NCBI RefSeq assembly: GCF_018812025.1
Contig: NC_063044.1
Coordinates: 47,577,076 to 47,641,075 of the forward strand
DNA length: 64,000 nucleotides
Source of the DNA: Megalobrama amblycephala
Lineage: Eukaryota > Chordata > Actinopteri > Cypriniformes > Xenocyprididae
Direction of reading: 5' to 3'
The notes beneath the pieces were generated by a model, which had not been told where the DNA came from, made no database searches, and saw only the letters and a program-made list of their open reading frames with translations. Every line of letters begins with the position of its first letter. Position 1 is the stretch's first letter. A program made the position numbers and the translations under genes. Of the stretch, positions 11,899 through 23,504 are shown in pieces.

Positions 11899-13216
11899 CT
11901 GGTTAGCAGAGGTGGACATTCCAGGGGTCAGAAAGTAAAAGTCCTGCCATATTTTTATTCCACCCACTGAAGCATTAATGAGATAAATAAGTGATTAATT
12001 GAGTGATGATTGACCATTATTGAAGACACCTGATGATAACAAGCAGAATCACCAAAGGAGAAAATCACAATTTTTAAGTTACCATCATCGAGGTCAGGGT
12101 TTGTTTTAGTTGAGCTCTTGATCCTTGACTTTTTAATATTAGATTTTGTTTGGGCAGTTTTAACTGCATTAAAACCAACCAGACAAGCAAAGTTAAAAGA
12201 TGATCAGGTGTTGTTGGTTATGTTTTCTCAAAATCATTATTTGATCTGAATCACTGAACTCATTTAGAGCCTAATCTCTGAGTTAGATTTACATTATTGA
12301 TTATAGCAGCACTGTGATTCTGCAGAAGATCAGCTTTATCAATACAGAATTTTTTTTTAAAAAAAGTTGTCCTTATCACAAAAAAAAAATTATTTGAGGC
12401 ACACACAGACATCAAGTATCAGCCTGTGAATCTCAACAACGGTGACAAGCAACATATTCTGATCAACAGATCAACTCTGAACATTAGAAAAAAAGCTACT
12501 AAAAAGTCACAGAAAAACAGCAACATTTTAATAGTGAGAATAAATGAAATTACTAAGACAATTCAGCTCATAATTTATTCATGCAGCAATGCATGATGGG
12601 AGCCATGTGTGAATTTTGATTGGTGGCTCCCAGAATGCATTGCAACATGCTTTATGATGGCCACCACTGTTGAGATTCACATACTGATTCTTGATGTCTG
12701 TGTGTTTAAATGAATACTTTTTTTTTTAAATCAGAACTCTAAAAAACAAAAACAAAAAATTGTATTGTAAAAGCTGATCTTGTGCTGTAGAATCACAGTG
12801 CTGCTGTAATCAATAATGTAAATCTAACTCAGAGATTGGGCTCTAAATTTCTAAAGTTCAGTGATTCAGATCAAGTAATGATTATGTGAAAACATAACCA
12901 ACAACACCTGATCATCTTTTAACTTTGCTTGTCTGGTTGGTTTTAATGCAGTTAAAACTGCCCAAGCAAAATCTAATATTAAAAAGTCAAGGATCAAGAG
13001 CTCAACTAAAACAAACCCTGACCTCGATGATGGTAACTTAAAAATTGTGATTTTCTCCTTTGGTGATTCTGCTTGTTATCATCAGGTGTCTTCAATAATG
13101 GTCAATCATCACTCAATTAATCACTTATTTATCTCATTAATGCTTCAGTGGGTGGAATAAAAATATGGCAGGACTTTTACTTTCTGACCCCTGGAATGTC
13201 CACCTCTGCTGGTTAG
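11899..13216. mobile_element. hAT-A MITE copy 4 with 8-bp duplication CTGGTTAG
   Basis: The element (11907-13208, 1,302 bp) has CAGAGGTGGACATTCC termini and is flanked by CTGGTTAG on both sides. The host is a fold-back arm whose uninterrupted form, AGTCTGGTTAGTAATAAG, is seen near 53215 and 55515. The outer arms are well paired, with the hairpin core at about 12410-12700. Confidence 0.93.
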
Positions 13217-13423
13217 TAATAAGTGAAGCTGGTAATGCTGTTTGTGGAGATGTTTAATCAGATCTTCAGAGATTTAATGTCTTTTATCTTCAGTTCATCT
13301 AAGGCTGTGGCTGAAGAAAGTTGTAGTTCTTGTGTTTCTCTTTTCTTCAGTGATTCTACTTGTTAGGGTTAAATGTGTAAGAGAAAAAGACACACCCACA
13401 AAATGTATTTTAACAGTAACAAA

Positions 13424-15035
13424 CTGTAAGTCAGGGATGGACAACTCCGGTCCTGGAGGGCCGGTGTCCAGCAGAGTTTAGCTCCAACCCTAATCAAACA
13501 CACCTGAACCAGCTAATCAAGGTCTTTAGGATTAGTACACAGCAAAAACTGCAGTGTTAAATTAACTCTCCTGGGAGTACATGTGAGACCATACTCAAGA
13601 GTGTTAAAGTGTTAAAATAAGAGTGTTAAAAGAACACTGAAAAGTGTTAAAGTTAATAAGATAATTAAGTGATTAATTGAGTAATGATTGACCATTATTG
13701 AAGACATCTGATGATAACAAGAAGAATCACCAAAGGAGAAAATCACAATTTTAAGCCACCATCGTGGAGATGAGGGTTTGCTTTAGTTGGCTCTTGTCCC
13801 TTGACTTTTTAAAATAATATTTAGTTTGGGCTGTTTTAACTGAGTTATGACATCCAGACAAACAAATGGAAAAAATGATCAGGTGGTGTTGGTTATGTTT
13901 TCACATAATCATTATTTGGTCTGAATATCTGAACTCATTTAGAGCCCAATCTCTGAGTTAGATTTACATTATTGATTACAGCAGAACTGTGATTCTACAG
14001 CACAAGATCAGCTCTATCAATATAATCTGAAGGATTTCACAAACAGTTGTTCTGAGCAAAAAAAAAAGAATCTTTCTCTTAGGCACACACAGACATCAAG
14101 AATCAGCCTGTGAATCTCAATGACGGTGACAAGCAACATATTCTGATCAACAGATCAACTCTGAACATTAGAAACAAGCTACTAAAAAGTCGCATAAACG
14201 GAACAAAATAAAATATGAGAATAAAGGAAATTACTAAAACAATTCAGCTCATAATTTATTCATTCAGCAATGCATGATGGGAGCCATGGATGAATTTTGA
14301 TTGGTGGCACCCAGAATGCACTTGCAACATGGTTTATTATTCTCACCACTGTTGAGATTCACAGGCTGATACTTGATGTCTGTGTGTGCTAAAGAAACAT
14401 TTTTTTGCTCAGAACTGTTGTGAAATCCTTCAGATTATATTGATAAAGCTGATCTGCTGTAGAATCACAGTGCTGCTGTATCAATAATGTCAATCTAACT
14501 CAGAGATTGGGCTCTAAATGAGTTCAGTGATTTAGGTCAAATAATGATTATGTGAAAACATAACCAACACCACCTGATCATTTTTGCCATTTGTTTGCCT
14601 GGATGTCATAACTCAGTTAAAACAGCCCAAACTAAATATTATTTTAAGAAGTCAAGGGACAAGAGCCCAACTAAAGCAAACCCTCATCTCCACGATGGTG
14701 GCTTAAAAATTGTGATTTTCTCCTTTGGTGATTCTGCTTGTTATCATCAGGTGTCTTCAATAATGGTCAATCATTACTCAATTAATCACTTAATTATCTT
14801 ATTAACTTTAACACTTTTCAGTGTTCTTTTAACACTCTTATTTTAACACTTTAACACTCTTGAGTATGGTCTCACATGTACTCCCAGGAGAGTTAATTTA
14901 ACACTGCAGTTTTTGCTGTGTACTAATCCTAAAAGACCTTGATTAGCTGGTTCAGGTGTGTTTGATTAGGGTTGGAGCTAAACTCTGCTGGACACCGGCC
15001 CTCCAGGACCGGAGTTGTCCATCCCTGCTGTAAGT
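13424..15035. mobile_element. hAT-B MITE copy 1 with 8-bp duplication CTGTAAGT
   Basis: The element (13432-15027, 1,596 bp) starts CAGGGATGGACAACTCCGG and ends with its exact inverse. CTGTAAGT lies on both sides. The outer 200 bp or so differ from hAT-A, while the inner region is the same fold-back core found there. No transposase frame. The assignment to hAT rests on the 8-bp duplication and the CAG ends. Confidence 0.93.
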
Positions 15036-15511
15036 TAAAAAAACTGGCAACACTGTTTTCAGTAGTTTACTTTTAAATCTAGTTTTGTGGGTCACCATTG
15101 TGCTGAAGAGTAGAGCCTGTGCTTAAGTTCAGGAGAAGATCTAGAGACATTGGTGATATGCTGTATGTTATTTTATTTAACAGATGGTGACTGTGTAGTG
15201 AAAATCTCTATTTAAAAATGTTTTTAGTGAGTTCTAATAAAATAAGTTCTTAGTAATAATTTGTTCGCAATTTTAACATATAATAAATATTAGCTTGTAA
15301 GTGGCTGTCAGACAATTTGAGGCAGCTGGTTTCTGCAAATGAAACGAGGTAACACAAGTTTTAATTCAGTGCATAAATAATTGTACAATCAACAGTAAAT
15401 CTAATTTTACTGTAAAAAAAAAAAAAAAAAAAACCTGGCAAGGTCTAACAGTGAACTTTATCCCATCTTAACCAGCTGTCTAAAATAATGTTTTCTTTTA
15501 TAACTTTTCAG
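15036..15511 (+). other. Presumed intron or 5' flank of GTPase copy 1
   Basis: No gene is visible. The stretch contains an A-run at about 15414-15433 and ends in a splice-acceptor-like TAACTTTTCAG. By analogy with copy 3, a non-coding first exon should lie upstream, but I do not find one. Confidence 0.4.
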
Positions 15512-15922
15512 GGGGGAAATATGGCTACCTTAAGTCAAGATTTATGCAAAATGGAAAAAGCAAACTTAATTGAAGATGGAAAATCCTGCTCGATACCGTC
15601 TGCAAACAAGTTCAGACAATTTAGATCAATCTGAGCCATACAGAAAAATGACCTTTGGAGAGAGAGACACAAACAAACCCCATAAAACCATTCTGATGGT
15701 GGGAGAAACAGGAACAGGAAAAACAACCCTGATCAATGTGATGATCAACTACATGTTAGATGTAAAGAGAGAAGACAAGGTTTGGTTTGAGATCACAGAT
15801 GATCAGAGTGACCGAACATCAGCTCACAGTCAGACCTCCATCATCACTGTTTATGGGTTTTATCTACAAGAGAGTCCAATCCATTTAACAATCATCGACA
15901 CTCCAGGATATGGAGACACTCG
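15512..15922 (+). pseudogene. P-loop GTPase copy 1, frameshifted and cut by a gap
   Basis: This is an N-terminal part of a TRAFAC-type P-loop GTPase of a fish-expanded family with AIG1/septin-like G domains. It would bind and hydrolyse GTP; the cellular role is not established, and an immune role is only suggested by related families. The G1 motif GETGTGKT and the G3 motif DTPGYGDT are intact. The exon follows an acceptor at 15511, as in the other two copies. The natural ATG at 15521 opens a frame matching the N-terminus of copy 3, but one extra base near 15575 breaks it. The frame carrying the G domain has its first ATG only at 15576, so either translation starts there with a shortened N-terminus or the copy is dead. 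The sequence runs into an unsequenced stretch directly after G3, and no remainder of the gene is found beyond it. Confidence 0.75.
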
Positions 15923-16105
15923 NNNNNNNNNNNNNNNNNNNNNNNNNNNNNNNNNNNNNNNNNNNNNNNNNNNNNNNNNNNNNNNNNNNNNNNNNNNNNN
16001 NNNNNNNNNNNNNNNNNNNNNNNNNNNNNNNNNNNNNNNNNNNNNNNNNNNNNNNNNNNNNNNNNNNNNNNNNNNNNNNNNNNNNNNNNNNNNNNNNNNN
16101 NNNNN
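15923..16105. other. Assembly gap (run of N)
   Basis: There are 183 unknown bases. The left side is GTPase coding sequence and the right side is the interior of a hAT-A MITE, so the gap conceals the MITE left end and an unknown part of the gene. The true length may differ from the number of Ns. Confidence 0.99.
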
Positions 16106-17074
16106 ACCAACCAGAAAAGCAAAGTTAAAAGATGATCAGATGTTGTTGGTTATGTTTTTACATGATCATTGTTTGATCTTAATCACTGAACTCATCTAGA
16201 GCCCAATCTCTAAGTTAGGTTTGCATTATTATTACAGCAGCACTGTGATTCTACAGCACAAGATCAACTTTTACAATACAATTTTTTTTTTAGAGATCTG
16301 ATTTAAAAAAAAAAAAAAAAAAAAAAAAGTATTCATTTAAACACACAGACATCAAGAATCATTCTGTGAATCTCAACAGTGGTGAGAATAATAAAGCATG
16401 TTGCAATGCATTCTGGGTGCCACCAATCAAAATCATCCATGCCTCCCATCATGCATTGCTGCATGAATAAATTATGAGCTGAATTGTTTTAGTATTTTCT
16501 TTATTCTCACTATTTTCTTTTTTCGTTTTATGTGACTTTTTAGTAGTTGTTTCTAATGTTCAGAGTTGATCTGTTGATCAGAATATGTTGCTTGTCACCG
16601 TTGTTGAGATTCATACGCTGATTCTTGATGTCTCTGTGTGCCTAAACTTTAAAAAAAAAAAAAAAAAAATCTGTATTGTAAAAGCTAGTCTTGTGCTGCT
16701 GTCAATAAAGTCAATCTAACTCAGAGATTGGGCTCTAAATGAGTTCAGTGATTCAGATCAAATAATGATTATGTGAAAACATAACCAACACCTGATCATT
16801 TTTTTAAACTTTGCATGTCTGGTTGGTTTTAACAAAAACTAACATTAAAAAGTCAAGGGTCAAGAGCTCAACTAAAACAAACCCTGACCTCGATGATGGT
16901 AACTTAAAAATTGTGATTTTCTCCTTTGGTGATTTTGCTTGTTATCATCAGGTGTCTTCATTAATGCTCAATCATCACTCAATTAATCACTTATTTATCT
17001 CATTAATGCTTCAGTGGGTGGAATAAAAATATGGCAGGACTTTTACTCTTTGACCCCTGGATTACCCACCTCTG
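16106..17074. mobile_element. hAT-A MITE copy 5 (left end in the gap)
   Basis: The sequence runs from the inner left arm through the hairpin core to the right terminus ending CCCACCTCTG at 17074. The left terminus is in the gap. It is likely inserted in, or joined to, GTPase copy 1. Confidence 0.85.
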
Positions 17075-18874
17075 CTTTTTTATAATGTTATGAATGAACC
17101 GTCTAGTTATATCTAAAATTTTGTTCAAACTCGGCTCAAGCCGGGCACACATTTAACGACTAGCTAAAACATTCTAAGACTGTGCTCAACACACAGCGAT
17201 TGTTTCCTGCGACTGAAGCAGATTTAAATTCTTACACATGGAATTTGAACACCGACTGTAATCACAGACTGAATGCAACTGGCTCTGACTGGACGCGTTT
17301 GAGTGCGATCAGTCATAAGTATCAATTTACATTCATAATCGGCCTTACAATCGTTAAGTGTGTGTGCGGCTTCAGAGAGCACAGAGATGATTGCAAATAA
17401 GTAATGCTAACGTCAGTGGCTATGGCACTAAATAAACAATTGTTATAGTTCTAAAGTCAATGTTATCTTATTATGTGATTTGACTCAAGATACAAAAACA
17501 AAATTACAAAAGTCGCATTTGTCATCCGTCACCGTGATGGGACAAGTGGACTTTTGAAGCTGGAATAATGAGTGCATTAAGCATGCTCTTTCAATCAGCA
17601 AGAGACAAATAATGGATCTATTGGATTGTATGCATTACAGCCAGGTACAAGTTAGAAATTTTGCTATATCTTGTATATTGTGGTATGTGAATATATGGGA
17701 CTACTGACACATTAGAGTGATGAAATGCATAAATTATAATATAAAGAGCAGGACTTGCTTGATGTTTAAAATGGTTAAAAGTGCAATATATCCTAAAATG
17801 GAGCTTGGGGCAGTGCTCGTGTTGACTGGCCTACTGCCAAAGTGTGTGCACAGAAAGCTGCCCCTCTCAGAAGGCGATCAAGAATTTGGGACGTCCTCGA
17901 TGTTAAAAAGTGTTAAGCACAATAAGCAGTGAAAAAGAACTCAATGCAGTTCACATGCTGACTAGCACACCACTTTTCTCAGAATGCGATCATGAAATCA
18001 GTCCTCTGTCATGCCTTATTGCACTTGAATGGTCGAATGGTATTTTTACATTTGATTATGAAATTTCTGTAATAATTCTAACAACATCTTACATAAACCT
18101 ATTGTACCTGAAAAACTTAACTTGTTTAATTCTTATTTTTGTTACATTGTATTTGTCCTGTTGTTTGTAATTTACTTCTATTCTTATTTTTAATATAATA
18201 AATTTGATCATGGTGATATATATTGTTATTGTGAAATGAAATTTCTTATATCATGAAATAAGAATTTGGTCATATTGCCCAACCCTAGTGAAGACCTCTA
18301 ACTGGGGCTTTATCTCATTAACTTTACGGTTTTGAGTAAAAAGCCCACACAGCAAAATCCCCTGAGTTAAATCAACTGTGTTAAGAGATTTTTTCAGACT
18401 GTACGAACATGATCCTCATATCACACTGTGGGATCTCAGCTGTCATTAATGTCAGACTGCACGACAGTCAAAAACGGATGCGCGCATGAAAACTTGTCCG
18501 GAGTTTTACATCATCAAAACATACACATTCGATGACAGTGAGCTGCGTTACACACGGGACTGAAATGGTGGCTAACAACGACATCTCTATCATTAATTTT
18601 GATCATGGCTTGTCTTGAAAAACGAAGACAATTTGACGTTTGTCGTAGGAGAAGTCACATTGGAGGATTGTGCGCCAAAACTTCTGACACTGCCAAAATT
18701 TCGTCGGAGGTAAAATTTGATCGCAACGGTCATTAATCCGCTGTCGGTGAACATGTCAAACTAGCGATCAAAGACTACAGATTTTAGGCTAGGATTATAG
18801 GAATCTTTTAAGATTTGCAAAATTTGTCTCAGATAACCAAATCGTGGCCAAAATCACACAGTGTGAACCAGCCT
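17075..18874. other. No gene; old DNA-transposon remnants
   Basis: The short open frames in this region (for example 17182-17400 and 17910-18170) have no recognised domain. CATATTGCCCAACCCTAG near 18270-18287 resembles the terminus of a common vertebrate DNA-transposon type. 18330-18400 faintly resembles the subterminal region of hAT-B. I find nothing coding. Confidence 0.4.
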
Positions 18875-21366
18875 TTAACTGTAACGGTCCCGCTGCCCAG
18901 ACGCCTCCCAACCAGCACACCCATGTTTAGGACATGGCTTAGCCCAGATGAAATGAACACTGCTCAGTGTGCACACTACAGGCTGTTAAATGTAACACAG
19001 AAACATGCTGGAGTTAATGAGATAATTAGGTGATAACGAGCAGAATCACTGAAGGACAGAGAAACAACAAGATCTACGACTTCAGCCACAGCCTTTGATG
19101 AAATCAACTGAAGATAAAAGACATTAAATCACTAAAGATCTGATTAAACAACTCCACAAACAGCATTTCCAGCTTCACTTATTACTAACCAGACTGACTT
19201 TATTTCTGACATACATCTACAAAAGTTGTTATTGAGAATTACCAGAGGTTTAGATGTTGATGATTTGTTGAAAATAAGTTGGGTTTGATGTCACCGTGAT
19301 CAAGGTCAGCGCTTACTTCAGTTAGGCAGTTTAACTCTTGATTGTTTCAATGTTTCTCTGGTTGGTAATAATGACAAGAAAAATTTATGATCAGCTGTTT
19401 TGTGATAAGATTACAATTGTGGCTTATAATATAGTGGCTTAATTCACTGATCTAATGACTAGAGTTTTATATGAATAAAATGTTAAGTTTGTGTTAGATC
19501 TCTTCTAAAAATACAACGATAAAATGGTTTTAATCAGAAAAGCTGAATGAGTTTTAAAACACATACTAAACACTTGAAAGCTACGTCATCATGCAAAACT
19601 CAACCATGGACCCCAGAATGCATTGCAGCATTAAGCATGTCATTGTTGAGATTCATATGCTGATTCTAGATGTATGTTTGAGAGTAAACCCACGCCATAG
19701 TTGAAAGTGCTTAATGTACAATCTGTTTTAAAACTCATCCAGATTTTCTGATTAATACTGTGCTGGATCTTTACCTGAATCACAATAAAACAAAGTTCAT
19801 AAGATAGAGAAAGAGAAAGAGTTTTTTTGTTGTTGATTTTTTATCAGAGGTGTATAGTCCAGGGGTCAGAAAGTAGAAGTCCTGCCATATTTTTCATTCC
19901 ACCCACTGAAGCATTAATGAGATAAATAAGTGATTAACTGAGTGATGATTGAGCATTATTGAAGACACCTGATGATAACAAGCAGAATCACCAAAGGAGA
20001 AAATCACAATTTTTAAGTTACCATCATCGAGGTCAGGGTTTGTTTTAGTTGAGCTCTTGACCCTTGACTTTTTTTAATATTAGATATGTTTGGGCAGTTT
20101 TAACTGCATTAAAACCAACCAGACAAGTAGCTTTAAAAGATGATCAGGTGTTGGTTTATGTTTATACATAATCATTATTTGATCTGAATCACTGAACTTG
20201 TTTAGAGTCCAATCTCTGAGTTAGATTTACATTATTGATTGCAGCAACACTGTGATTCTACATCAGAACATCAACTTAATATAATCCACAGGATTTTACA
20301 AAAATTGTTCTGAATAAAACAAAAGAATGTATTTAAGGCACACACAGACATCAAGAATCAGCCTGTGAATCTCAACGACGGTGACAAGCAACATATTCTG
20401 ATAAACAGATCAACTCTGAACATTAGAAAACAAGCTACTAAAAAAGTCACAGAAAAACAGCAAAATGTAAATAGTGAGAATAAAGAAAATTACTAAGACA
20501 ATTCAGCTCAAAATTTATTCACGCAGAAATGCATGATGGGAGCCGTGAATGAGTTTTGATTGGTGGCTCCCAGAATGCACTGCAACATGCTTTTTGATGG
20601 CCACCACTGTTGAGATTCACAGACTGATTCTTGATGTCTGTGTTTATAAATGAAAGCAACTTTTTTTTATCAAAACACTTTTTGCAAAATCCCTCAGATT
20701 ATATTGATAAAGTTGATCTGCTGTAGAACCACAGTGCTGCTGTAATCAGTAATGTAAATCTAACTCAGAGACTGAGCTCTAAATGAATTCAGATCAAACT
20801 ACAATTGAAACAACTACAAACTACAATGAAAATATAACCAACACCACCTGATCATCTCTTAACTTCACATGTTTGGTTGTTTTTATTACAGTTGAAACTG
20901 CCCAAACAAAATCTAAGATTAAAAAGTCAAGGGTCAAGAGCTCAACTAAAGCAAACCCTGTCCTCGATGATGGTAACTTAAAAATTGTGATTTTCTCCTT
21001 TGGCGATTCTGCTTGTTATCATCAGGTGTCTTCAATAATGCTCAATCATCACTCAATTAATCACTTAATTATCTCATTAACTTTAACACCGCTTCAGTGG
21101 GTGGAATGAAAAATATGGCAGGACTTCTACTTTCTGAACCCTGGACTATACACCTCTGTTTTTTATTGAAATTTGTTTGTTTTTTTATGTTACCATCATG
21201 GTGATCAGAGTTTACTTTAGTTTGGTAGTTTGACTTGTCTTTGTAATGTTTGAGTTTCACTGTTATAACTCAGTTTGTTATAGCAAGAAAAGCAAGCGAA
21301 AATGTATTCTGATGCTATTGCAGCTTCAATACAATCATTGTGTAGTGGCTAAATTCACTGATCAGA
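18875..21366. mobile_element. Fold-back fragment with variant left end, split by hAT-A
   Basis: The left end reads CCCAACCAGCACACCCATG (18907). The adjoining sequence from 18875 is the inverse of that beyond the end of fragment B near 8800. The arm and hairpin remnant continue to 19836, are interrupted by a hAT-A MITE, and resume at 21167-21366, where a transposase remnant begins. The right terminus is lost. Confidence 0.6.
19837..21166. mobile_element. hAT-A MITE copy 6 with 8-bp duplication TTTTTTAT
   Basis: The element (19845-21158, 1,314 bp) has CAGAGGTGTATAGTCC ends with TTTTTTAT on both flanks. It has the same subfamily ends as copy 3 (GTATAG rather than GGGTAG). Non-coding. Confidence 0.9.
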
Positions 21367-22651
21367 TCAATGAATTACTCTTGTATATGGGTTATGGTCA
21401 TAGACCTTCCATTGCCAAGCAGAGAAAAACTTCTCTGTTGGGTTGAGGAAAGAGCTGTATGGTGGAAGGCAAACATTCACGAATCGCTGGTTGATGTTGA
21501 ACCACTCATGTATTCGGACACCACGATGAAAGCTCACATTGTCCCAAACCACAACATAGACAGGATGCACTGTATGCTGATGATCCTGCTGCTCACGTTC
21601 AAACAAAACATCCCAAAGACCACCCAGAAATGTAAGAAAATGGTCAGTGTTGTATGGCCCCAGGGTTGCATGACGGTGGAGAACCCCCCCATTGCTTATG
21701 GCTGCACATAGGGTGACATTGCCACCACGCTGGCCAGGGACTTCCACAATGGCACGTTGGCCAATTATGTTCCAGCCTCTCCTTCTCCTCTTCGCCAGAT
21801 TGAACCCTGCTTCATCTACAAAAATATATTCATGGGGCCTTTCCATGGAATCCATTTCAAACACCCTCTATATATAAAAGAGATAAATAAATAGTTTTGT
21901 AAGTGTTACAGAGAGACATACTTCTGCAAAAGTGTATGTATATGCACTCCTGATTTACATACACTACAATATAGTGCAGTTACAGTAACCGTATAGGACA
22001 ATAACTGTAGGCTACAAACTTGTACTGTAAGCATCAGTGCTGAAAGTGTACACTTACTTGCACATACTGATATCGTAGATCTTTTACCCTTTCTGAATTG
22101 CGCTCAAAGGGTACTTTGTACACTTGCTTCATGCTTATCCTGTTGCAATGGAGGACACGGGAAATGGTAGAAAGGCTGACACCGTTGATACCTTCAAAGT
22201 TTACATTGTCTTCTACAAGTCTTTGCTGTATTTCACGCAGTCGAATGACTTTGTTTTGATGGACCATATCAACAATGAGAGCCTCTTGCTGTTGGGAGAA
22301 CAAAGGAGTCCTTCCACCCTCATTTGGTAGTCTTGCAATTCTACAAAAGGGAAAATGCTCTTAGAAATGTATACATACAGAAACAATAGTAATGGACATC
22401 ACATTCATATGTAAAATCTATTATAAATCTTTTTTTCTTTTTCTATTGACAAACTGATGTACTATATCAAATGTATACAGTAAACTTTCAGTTGCACAAA
22501 TTAGAAAAACAATACATTTACCTGTTCTCTTCTCTGAATGTCCTGATTATGGTGGCCACAGAGAATCTGGACAAATTGGGTTGTACTCTTTGTCCTGCTT
22601 CCCTCATTGTCATTCCATAAACAAGAACATGCCCACTGAGCAAATTATGTC
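21367..22651 (-). pseudogene. IS630/Tc1-type DDE transposase remnant with two introns
   Basis: Three exons can be joined on the minus strand: exon 1 ending at 22522, exon 2 at 22340-22058 and exon 3 from 21867. The introns have GT-AG borders and keep the reading frame. Exons 1 and 2 encode helix-turn-helix DNA-binding sequence (MREAGQRV, later LREIQQRL and VSLSTISRV). Exon 3 carries the catalytic triad: D in IFVDEAGF, D in VVWDNVSFH and E in NPTEKFF, with 35 residues between the second D and E by my count. The protein would cut and join the ends of its own transposon. The C-terminus is cut off after the NPTE region at the boundary with a fold-back repeat, and the N-terminus runs into a hAT-A MITE near 22738, so no terminal repeats remain. 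Expression is doubtful. Confidence 0.82.
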
Positions 22652-23504
22652 CAGAAGACGTCCACTGAGGGGCCAGAATGAAAGTTTTTATGACGTCTTT
22701 TTTTGACATCTTCTGAACATCCGATATAGACAAACACGCAGAATCACCAAAGGAGAAAATCACAGTTTTTAAGCCACCATCGTGGAGATGAGTGTTTGCT
22801 TTAGTTGGGGTCTTGACCCTTGACTTTTTAATATTAAAGTTTGTTTGGGTTGTTGTAACTGAGTCATAACAGCCAGACAAGTAAAGAAAAAAGATGATCA
22901 GGTGTTGGTTGTGTTTTCACATAATCGTTATTTGACCTGAAACATTATTGATTACAGCAGCACTGTGATTTTACAGCAGAAAATCAGCTTTATCAACATA
23001 ATCTGAAGGATTTCACATAAGGTGTTCTGATAAAAAAAAAACCTTTCTTTTAGGCACACACAGACATCAAGAATCAGCCTGTGAATCTCAATGACGGTGA
23101 CAAGCAACATATTCTGATCAACAGATCAACTCTGAACATCAGAAAACAAGCTACTAAAAAGTCACAGAAAAACATAAAAAATAAAATAGTGAGAATAAAT
23201 GAAATTACTAAGACAATTAAGCTCATAATTTATTCATGAAGCAATGCATGATGGGAGCCATGGGTGAATTTTGATTGGTGGCTCCCAGAATGCACTGCAA
23301 CATGCTTTTTGATGGCCACCACTGTTGAGATTCACATACTGATCCTTGATGTCTGTGTGTGCCTACAATACATTTTTTTATTATTTGTTCAGCACACCTT
23401 TTCTGAAATCCTTTGAATCATATTGTAAAAGCTGATCCTCTGCTGTAGAATCACAGTGCTGCTGTAATCAACAATGTAAACCTAACTCAGAGATTGAGCT
23501 CTAA

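Noticed and set aside
843..13216. Repeat array resembling CRISPR
   Set aside because: The repeats are about 1.3-kb MITEs with inverted ends and target duplications at irregular distances, in animal-type DNA.
14595..14846. Recurring short frame with FSFGDSACYHQVSSIM in many places
   Set aside because: It is a translation of the hAT-A/B arm. All copies sit at the same place in a non-coding MITE.
15892..16128. Open frames across the N-run
   Set aside because: They consist almost wholly of unknown residues.
22518..22880. Possible fusion protein of MITE sequence and transposase exon 1
   Set aside because: The first half is the hAT-A arm read by chance. The junction at about 22738 is a repeat border and no promoter is seen, so I do not claim a domesticated gene.
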